Shown here: piece by piece, positions 56,685 through 64,000 of the stretch | Layout of the letters: the number at the start of each line of letters is the position of its first letter | Position numbering within the stretch: position 1 is the first letter of the stretch | Assembly (NCBI GenBank): GCA_022496805.1 | Contig: CM040091.1 | Span: 10,034,336 to 10,098,335 of the forward strand | Direction: 5' to 3' | DNA: 64,000 nucleotides | DNA from: Pohlia nutans | Taxonomy: Eukaryota; Streptophyta; Bryopsida; Bryales; Mniaceae | Program-made: the position numbers and the translations under genes | The notes under the pieces: model-generated | What the model was told of the DNA's origin: nothing | Seen by the model: only the letters and a program-made list of their open reading frames with translations | Databases searched by the model: none

Positions 56685-57261
56685 TTAGCCCCTAACCGCC
56701 CAACCATGCATATTTTGCATGATGTACGGATTTGAAGTCCGTTTTTTCATCCATCATGCACTTTTTGCAGTGTGGATTTTTTATTGAAACTTTTATGGGA
56801 AGTTAGCTCTGTACATGTGTGATTCGATTAGAAAGGGGATGATTTGTGAAAATTTTATGCCTCATTTCATGTTGTGGTGTTCCACCCAAAATTTTGAAGA
56901 TTTAAGTCTAAAAGTGCTCTTGAAAAAGTCAACTAATAAAATCAAGCAACCAAAAAATCTCCAAAAATCAACACATTTAGAGTATTACATTTCAACCCAT
57001 CACAACAAATTTCATTATTAGATTGTCAATATCTTATTCGTAATTGTATTATAAAAGAGTGTTAAATTTTACGTTTGAAATTTAATACACAAATATTGGT
57101 GATAGCAATCGCAAATCTAACCGTATCGATAGAATCTAATACGCATAATGTACAACTTTTATTCATTCATCAAGTTGAAAATATTCCTCTTAGTTGCATT
57201 TTATAATGCACCTTTGAAAAACTGCCAAATCTGAAAAAGGGTGAGAACCTTTAGGGGTTAG
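56685..57261. mobile_element. TTAA-group family 2 element, 577 bp, TTAG flanks
   Basis: Starts TTAGCCCCTAACCGCCCAACC and ends GAACCTTTAGGGGTTAG. Both flanks read TTAG, so the target duplication followed a variant site, which supports a 4-bp duplication. It is the most complete family 2 copy; orientation is opposite to 51993-52321. Confidence 0.8.
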
Positions 57262-57755
57262 GCGATCTGAATCCGACCTTTATGTACGGTGTATACTGCG
57301 TTGTCTCAAGGGCATGAGTCGTATGTCAGTTTGTCACCTTTCAACATCTGCAGAAGTTGGCCATAGTGCTGAGCGACTCCTGGACAGTGTGCTCGATTGT
57401 ACAACACTCAAGTAGAATTTGTCGGTGCCATCATTCAAAACCGCGAATCACAATGCTGAAAAGGATCCGTGCACATTCAGTGGAAATTATTTCAGGGCAG
57501 GATGTGACCGTAACTTTTAGCATTTTTTTCATTGTAACTTTGAGTATTTTTTTCATCGTATTCTCCCTGACTCTAAGGACGGTTGTAGAGCCTGAACTTG
57601 CATGTGTGAACAAGAAGGTTGATGCATTAATACTCATTCACATTGACCTACAGGTGTTTTGATCTTGCATTTCTCGTTTACAAGACTGGTAATAGCTGAA
57701 ACTCTATCCAGAAGGGCCTAGTACACCAAGTATGTAATATCATATGGTAGAAGTA
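57262..57755. other. intergenic, no gene seen
   Basis: A plus-strand frame of about 100 codons (57357-57662) shows no domain I recognise and has repeated FSIFFIV-type low-complexity segments. Not called as a gene. Confidence 0.35.
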
Positions 57756-58701
57756 GTAACCCCTAAAGGCCCAAGGTGTTTTGGGACCTCCAAAACCAAA
57801 AACTGCCATTTTTGAGCACCTTGTGGAAGTTGTTGTATGTTTCAATATGGTTTAACTTTTTTTGTACTTCCAACCGTAAGATCTTCAACCCAACTACTTG
57901 CACTAACACCATGTTAAATTTTAACCATTGGATCTTTACCATTTGTGAGTTTATAACATTCAAAGTTGATTCAAGAGTTTTTTTGGGCTTCACCTAAAAG
58001 GCATAGTCTAAATGGTGCAAAGGGGGACTTGATGATTATTACCCCAAACATTTTGTTCATATTTTTTTCCATGTAGGTAACTAAGCTAGGCACCTCCATG
58101 CAAAATTTTAGAGACTCATTATGCTTTTTTGGCCTTCATGCAAATTATTTTCCAGAATAAGGTTCAAAAACGACAATATGGTAAAACTTGAATAACGTTA
58201 AAGGTTTTTGGTTTAGTAAAAAAGTGAACGGTGAAAAGTTACATCTATGAGTTTGTGAATTTTAGAAAAAAAAAATCGAAAAATTCCTAAATCTCAAATT
58301 TTGACAATTTTTGAAAGAAAAAAATGTAAAATTACAAAAAACTTTGAAGCTTACTCTTGTAAATTTTGAAGGCTGCCCATGTGAAATTGTTAAAACTTTC
58401 AAATTGGATTTTTTTTTAAATGTGTGTAGTAGTATTACTATAAACATATTTCCAAAAAAAAATTTCAAAAAACACTATTTTTTATTTTCTTTGGCTGCCC
58501 CCGTTGGGCTTGAAAACAAAATTTTGCATAATAAAATTCTAAAACTTGAATTTGGCTGCCCTAATTTTACCACATATAGTATGTATGTATTACCACACCC
58601 ACACCAAAATTTAACCCAAAATACTAAAGTTAAACCCGTCATCTAGGCTGCCCCAAAACAGCAAAAAGCCATTTTAGCTTTTAAGGGCCTTTAGGGGTTA
58701 A
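57756..58701. mobile_element. TTAA-group family 3 element, 946 bp
   Basis: Starts GTAACCCCTAAAGGCCCAAGG and ends AAGGGCCTTTAGGGGTTAA. Same terminal hexamers as family 1 but a different body. Flanking tetranucleotides GTAA/TTAA. Reading frames across it are short. Confidence 0.75.
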
Positions 58702-60505
58702 TGAAGGACCTTAAGTTTTGGGCAAAGATGCTCTACATGATATCAGCCTGCGGGTCGAAGCTCTACATGGAAAGCCGTCCTAAATCCCTCCTCGACGGAT
58801 ATGCAAGCACTATTCACCCATGGGCCTCATTTTTGAAATTCTCATTTTAGGCATCTTAGGGTCTTCTTTTGCAAAAAAAATTTCGCAAATTTGGAGCTTA
58901 CGGTTAGAAATTAGTCTAGGAGGACCTCATCGAGAAATCTAAACCTTTGGAAGAGGGATTGTTTTTAAGGTGGATCCTACAAAATTGGGGGCAGGTTTTG
59001 TCTTCTTGCATTGACGTCAAGGGGGGGATTTAGGGTCAGGGTCTTGTTCTTTTGAAATTTTAAAGAAATTGGTGACTTTCCACATGTTGGTACTAAGTTG
59101 GTACTAAGTTGGTGCTAAGTTAACATGTCTTATAACTGCTCATTCATGTACGTTTTGATCTTCCTATATTTTCTCACGTGGGCATGCCACCATTTTCCAA
59201 GTGTGTGGAGTGAAACTTCTACCCTTTGAGGCTTGGATTTGTCATATTTTATATATTTATTTGTCTTCCAAGTTTTATTTACGAATTACTCTCAAACAAT
59301 AAGTGTCGAAATGTGACTAAAAGATGGCAACTATTTTTATTTTTTAAAAGCACATGGTAAAATTGAGGTCTGAATTCACAATTAAGATTAATATGTCTTG
59401 GCTTTTTATGTCAAGGGCGATTTTTTTCAATGGCAAGAGCTTTGTTTCTCTATCAAATCAAGTGGTTTTATATATTTGAGCTATGAATAAATTGAAGCGC
59501 CGACCTCATGATTGCAAAGCAAGTGTAAAAGGTAATATTGGACAAGACTATCATTGCGGTAACTTAACCCTTACTTGCCTAATCATCTTCAAGGTTTCGC
59601 TCAAATACTTTAAAAATGATTTTTTATTCATAAATAAAAATACGTTATGTATTTTACAAACAAATTGAAAGTGACAATCAACTATTCCATTTTTACATTT
59701 ATTTTTCTATATAGGATAAATTATAAACATTCAAAATTTGATGTTGATAATGTTGAAAATGCATCTTCTACCTACATACAAAACATGGATAATGTGAAAA
59801 TGAGATCAATATGAATGAAAGTTTGCCCCTTATAAAAAGTCCATAATTTATAGGAATACAAGATATTGATATGATGAGTATCCAAGTAGGAGACTCCAAC
59901 ATTCTATAAAAGTGGTTCCTTATGTACATGACATTCTTATTTTGTAAGGCACCTTTTTTCTTCCAAGAAATTTAGCATGATGGGAAATTACAACTTTTCA
60001 ATACATAATAGGTAATTTTTTTTGTGTAATTACTATGAGTGATGCCAATTTTAAAGATTGTAAGCTATCTGAACTTAGAATCTTTATATTGTCAAGATAT
60101 CTTCAACTTTTGGAGATGTTTCAATCCGCAATAATTACAAACATCACAAATTCCTCCCCGACAACAATAGCACGGAAAAATGTAATCAATGTGCAATAAA
60201 TGAAAGAACAAAAACGTCTGACGATGTCATGTAATCCTATGCTATTCCAAGGACCATCGTGAATAAGGGTAGATGCACCCATTCATATCCATATAGACAA
60301 AACTAACAACCCTAGATTCTTGCTTAGTTTCTAGATTTTAAAAGGGAAGATGTACGTCATTTGTACATTACAATCTATGACCAATTTTGAATGAACCTTC
60401 ATCTTCCACTTTGGATATTTGATTTTATTTAAATAATTATCAAATTTCTTTTAAAATATGAAAAATTCTTGATTTTTTATTGCTAAAAGAGGAAAATCTC
60501 AAAAT
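58702..60505. other. intergenic, no gene seen
   Basis: AT-rich with a direct triplication of GTTGGTACTAAG near 59086-59115. Phrases near 60330-60400 (AAGGGAAGATGTAC, CATTTGTACATTA) match the AGGTCGAG MITE family and may be an eroded copy. No genes. Confidence 0.4.
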
Positions 60506-60609
60506 CAATAGTAGAAAAGGTGGCTCTTCCATGAACATGCCCAAGCAGAAAATTTGTGCATGTGTGGGATTGAGCATCTCCCTTTGCAATGCCACCTTTT
60601 CCACTAGTG
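60506..60609. mobile_element. CACTA-type MITE (AAAAGGTGGC subfamily), 104 bp
   Basis: Ends CAATAGTAGAAAAGGTGGC and GCCACCTTTTCCACTAGTG form 19-bp inverted repeats (one C to A change at the left). 3-bp target duplication AAT at 60503-60505 and 60610-60612. Confidence 0.88.
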
Positions 60610-61187
60610 AATATTGATTCATCTATCCCAAGTATAGTGCATGCTTTAATCCTTAAATGACACAAGGGTTAAATGCAAAACCTAGATATGCTATAAATTA
60701 AATGTTATTTCTACAATTTTGATGAATCTTGGTCTTAAAAAATAAATGAGAAGCATAATGTTTAGTAATTATTTGTACCGTCAAACTATCAAAAAAAATT
60801 TGTCAGTCATTTAATGAATTTAGAATCATTTACCATTTAAATTTCACCAAAATTAGAGTTTCATTTTTAAAATTTGAAATTTAGTATGATTGGTTTAAAC
60901 TAGACATTCTATTCTAAAATTAAAACTGAAGCAAAAATTTCAAAGGAGAGAATATCATTATTTTCCCAAAAATAGAAAGTTTTATAACACTGGGACATTG
61001 TTGGGGTGTTTGTTTTTGAAAAAATCCTTAGTTAACCTCAATATTGCAAATGAAATGCATAAAACAATACATAACATCTACCCCAATCTCGACAAGAAAT
61101 CAAAATTCAAAAAATGTCATTTTCTAACTATGAGCAGTCACGCTATTTGGACTACGATCAAAAAATGGTCAATGGATAATTTAGGGT
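60610..61187. other. intergenic, no gene seen
   Basis: AT-rich. No features supported. Confidence 0.35.
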
Positions 61188-61763
61188 TTAACCCCTAAAC
61201 ATACCTGGGTGTCCCGAGAATTGACAATTTAAGAAAAAGCATAAAAAACTACTATTGAGAAGAATATTTTGGAATTGATATTCAAATGAAAGTTCTAGAT
61301 TTTGAATTTTAGATTCCATCCGTATAGTTTTATCCATTAATACTATTACCAATATTTAATTATAAAATTTGAAAGTTAAAATTAAGAATTCATTCTAAAT
61401 CCAATTACAAACAAAGTTTTTATATTTTTGAGTAAAATTTGTTGGAATGAATTTGATATGAGATACTCTTAAATGTGGTGATTCTTTGAAATTTTTATGT
61501 TTTTTAAATCTATGACCTCATTTTATAAGGTCACTTTTGAACTACAATCATTGCAATTTTGGCTTGGTCAACGACTTGAAATATGTAATTTTAGAAAAAT
61601 ATGTAATCAAGTATGACTAAATCCAACCGTTAGAGAGAACAACAACTTGATGAAGAATCTCTAAAACAATGAATTACTTTCACTCAAGCATTGATGAGAA
61701 CGTGAGAAGGGTTTGAATCTGTTAGTCATCCACTTTCTGGACGCTATGACGTTTAGGAGTTAA
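61188..61763. mobile_element. TTAA-group element, family 2-like, 576 bp
   Basis: Starts TTAACCCCTAAACATACC and ends ATGACGTTTAGGAGTTAA, with TTAA on both sides. The body carries diverged family 2 phrases (TTAGATTCCATCC, ACCAATATTTAAT). Confidence 0.7.
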
Positions 61764-61857
61764 GTGGTCAGGAAATGGGTGTCTACCGTAAAGAGACTGT
61801 TTGGGGCATGGTAAGCTTAACAAGGTTCAGTTTCTTTCCCATTTTCAAGGATGATTA

Positions 61858-62325
61858 GGGCCGCTTCACACTATGGCCGTCCAAGTCGAGAGGCCGTGGG
61901 TTTGAGAGACCAAACTTTGTTGAGAGTCCAAAGAAATCTACTGAAAATAGCAATTAAATATAGTTTTCATTTTTTATGAAAAGAAATCGACGGCCTCTCG
62001 ACCATGGTGACGGGTCTTGCAAAATGTAGGACCCTAACTTCCTCTCGAGAGGCCGTCACCTTGGTCAAAAAGTGTTGCCATGTAAGCATTTTGAAGGTTC
62101 ACGGCCTTTGGACTTTGGCCTCTAGTGTGAAGGGTCGAGAGGCCGAAACCATGGTTTCTTGCGATTTTTATTTTTATTTTTATTTTTATTTTTTTGAAAC
62201 AAATGGAGCTTTTATTCAACTGTAGAAACGAAACAGAGAGCGCGAATGCGATCGGAGGGTTTCTTGCAATTTGATTGGTGGAAACCGACGGCCTCTCGAC
62301 CTTTGGCCACAGTGTGAAGCGGCCC
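61858..62325. mobile_element. Tourist/Harbinger-like MITE, second copy with insertion
   Basis: Starts GGGCCGCTTCACACTATGG and ends CACAGTGTGAAGCGGCCC; flanks TTA and TTC. Closely similar to 46992-47362 in the same orientation but lengthened by a retroposed fragment (62163-62257). Confidence 0.85.
62163..62257 (-). mobile_element. retroposon 3' fragment with (TTTTTA)n tail and 10-bp target duplication
   Basis: Minus-strand 3' end AATAAAAGCTCCATTTGTTTC followed by an A-rich (TAAAAA)n tail. Flanked by GGTTTCTTGC at 62153-62162 and 62258-62267. The copy at 46992-47362 is the empty site. Related in its last 20 bp to 40496-40608. Confidence 0.85.
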
Positions 62326-63479
62326 TTCGGTTGCTTACTAGAGCAGAATACCAGTACAGCCCAACTGAAGGAAACTACCCAAGCAAACATTATCTAAACT
62401 GGTGCATGTCAACTGTTTGCTGACTTCCTTTTTTTTTTTCTTTTTTTTTTTCTTTTTTTTTCTTTCTGTGAATCATGTTTGATGACTTTTCATGGGGCCG
62501 GCTGGTCTTCTCTCACGTGCACAATAGTACCCGGCCAAGCTACCACACTAATTTATCATATGTCCCCTTGCCAAGTTCAATAATTGCATTTGGCCACAAT
62601 TCAAGTAAGTTATCATGTTTTCAGTGCTCGCCATCAGCCTAAGTTGAGGCATATGTGGTATAAGAGCATAATCAGATTTGGAATTTGATGCGGCTGTGGA
62701 CCTTTTGTTGGCTCTGACGGTAGGGAAGAGGTATTGCGAGGACACTCATTTTTTTGGGCTAAATATCACTATAGCAAATATATTCCGTCCACCAAATATA
62801 TTCTGTCCACCACATATATTCCGTCCACAACTGTAGCACATATATTCCGTCCATGAAGAGGCTTTGCATGGACACTCCAACTTTTTGACTAAATATCACT
62901 GTAGCAAATATATTCCGTACAATAATAGAATTTCATCGAAAATTTGAACTTTTGTCCAAAATGATATCATCACAACATGCCGACAAAAGGACCGAAGGAG
63001 CCACTTAAAACTCCTCACTTTCCTCATAACAAAAGGACCAAAGGAGCTACTTGAAACTGTTTACTATCCTAACATTCTACTTCCTCGTGTTCGTCTTAAG
63101 AATAATCCGCCCAAGAATCATCTTTATCATAAACAAGGTGGTACCAAAAACAACACAAAATTTCATTGATAGCCCTCATGCATGATTTATCTAGTTCTGG
63201 TAAAAGGGCTCAAATATGGACTGTCTAATTCTGGACAAGACAAAGTTTACTTACTATGCAAAGAGCATTGTATGTGTTGAACACTGTATATGGAACACAA
63301 TGGAACACGTTGGAGGATCCTCCGTAGGCGGAAAGTACGCGGTGATCTATCGGAGGATCCTGCGTTGGCCAAAATCCTTCTATATCCTCTATTGGAAATT
63401 TTCGCTGATTTCTGGACTTTGTGAATTCTGTAGTAGGGTCATTCCAAAAATAGATAAATCATGCATCCTCTTGTAAACT
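62326..63479. other. intergenic with simple repeats
   Basis: Holds a T-rich run with C interruptions (62428-62466), repeats of ATATATTCCGTCCAC (62775-62860 and near 62905) and a GGAGGATCC repeat (63313-63360). No gene is supported. Confidence 0.5.
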
Positions 63480-64000
63480 CCTAGGCAATTCCAATCATGG
63501 AAACTTTCTCTTGTAAACTCCTCTCTTGTTATATTCCTCATAGGCAATACCCATCATAGAAAGCTTTCTCTTCTAAACTCATCTTTAGTCGTATTCTTCA
63601 TAGCCAATAGTCCAATACCCATCATGAAAAACATATTTCCAAAATTAATCTCTAGTGGTATTATTCATATTATTCATAGGCAATACCCATCATGGGAAAC
63701 ACATCTCCAAAACCTATCTTTGGTTGAATTTCTCATAGGCAATACCCATCATGGAAAAATATCTTGAAAACTTATCTCTCGTTGAATTTTTTCCATAGGC
63801 AATACCCATCATGGAAATATATCTTGAAAACTTATCTCTGGTTGAATTTTTCCCATAGGCAATACCCATCATGGAAAAATATCTTGAAAACTTATCTCTG
63901 GTTGAATTTTTTCCATAAACAATACCCATCATGGAAAAATATCTTGAAAACTTATCTCTGGTTGAATTTTTTCCATAGGCAATATCCATCATGAAAAACA
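63480..64000. repeat. 60-bp satellite array, continuing beyond the window
   Basis: The phrase CAATACCCATCATGGAAA recurs every 60 bp at about 63743, 63803, 63863, 63923 and (as CAATATCCATCATG) 63983. Looser and shorter spacing occurs before that (63495-63690). The last four units are nearly identical. Because 60 is divisible by 3, both strands show repetitive reading frames (for example MMGIAYGKNSTRDKFSRYFS), which are artefacts of the repeat. Confidence 0.92.

Noticed and set aside
57357..57662. Plus-strand 101-codon frame
   Set aside because: Low-complexity FSIFFIV repeats, no domain, no promoter or splice context, AT-rich surroundings.
63714..63994. Repetitive 92- and 76-codon frames at the right edge
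   Set aside because: The 60-bp satellite unit is a multiple of three, so open frames arise automatically on both strands.
63480..64000. CRISPR-like regular repeat
   Set aside because: The units are contiguous 60-bp tandem repeats without unique spacers in eukaryotic DNA; it is a satellite.

Overview
This is nuclear DNA of a land plant. The protein genes are plant-type and intron-containing: a MAP3K-epsilon kinase, a plant TAF8 and a group 3 LEA protein. Telo-box promoter motifs, a tRNA-derived SINE and many short inverted-repeat transposons support this. Only three well-supported multi-exon protein genes occur in 64 kb, and most of the rest is AT-rich repeat. Two unrelated Tc1-type (DD34E-group) transposases, unusual in flowering plants, make a non-seed plant such as a bryophyte plausible, but the sequence alone does not settle this.

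Layout. 0-6 kb: a 1.56-kb TTAA-flanked inverted-repeat element, a tRNA-Glu gene and a broken tRNA-Phe. 6.2-18.6 kb, minus strand: a complete 28-exon MAP3K-epsilon gene with a predicted product of about 1470 residues. It has a GC-AG intron, a 21-bp exon and two LTR-like insertions in introns. 19-31 kb: repeats, including a Tc1 element of 1597 bp (24021-25617) with only two nonsense codons, a foldback element (26-27.1 kb) and a full-length SINE (28.5-28.9 kb). 32-33.5 kb, plus strand: a three-exon LEA gene, followed by a nest of four MITE insertions and a second copy of the LEA 3' region. 36.9-39.3 kb: a tandem array whose units resemble the terminal repeat of the adjacent, decayed Tc1 element. 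41.8-42.5 kb: an F-box-like pseudogene split by a CACTA-type MITE. 45.6-48 kb, plus strand: a two-exon TAF8 gene. 54.1-54.8 kb: a promoter with a clear TATA box and a small secreted proline-rich reading frame that is frameshifted. 63.5-64 kb: the start of a 60-bp satellite that runs off the window.

The most unusual feature is a set of about 15 non-autonomous inverted-repeat elements, roughly 10 kb in total. They begin TTAA-CCC(C)TAAAGG or similar, end with the complement, and are bounded by TTAA or a close variant. TTAA target duplication and CCC-starting termini are hallmarks of piggyBac-type transposition. No transposase for them is visible here, so that assignment is inference.

The host genes do not form a pathway together. 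MAP3K-epsilon acts in cell-division and developmental signalling, TAF8 in RNA polymerase II preinitiation (TFIID), and the LEA protein in desiccation tolerance; two ACGTGTC elements upstream of the LEA gene suggest ABA control.
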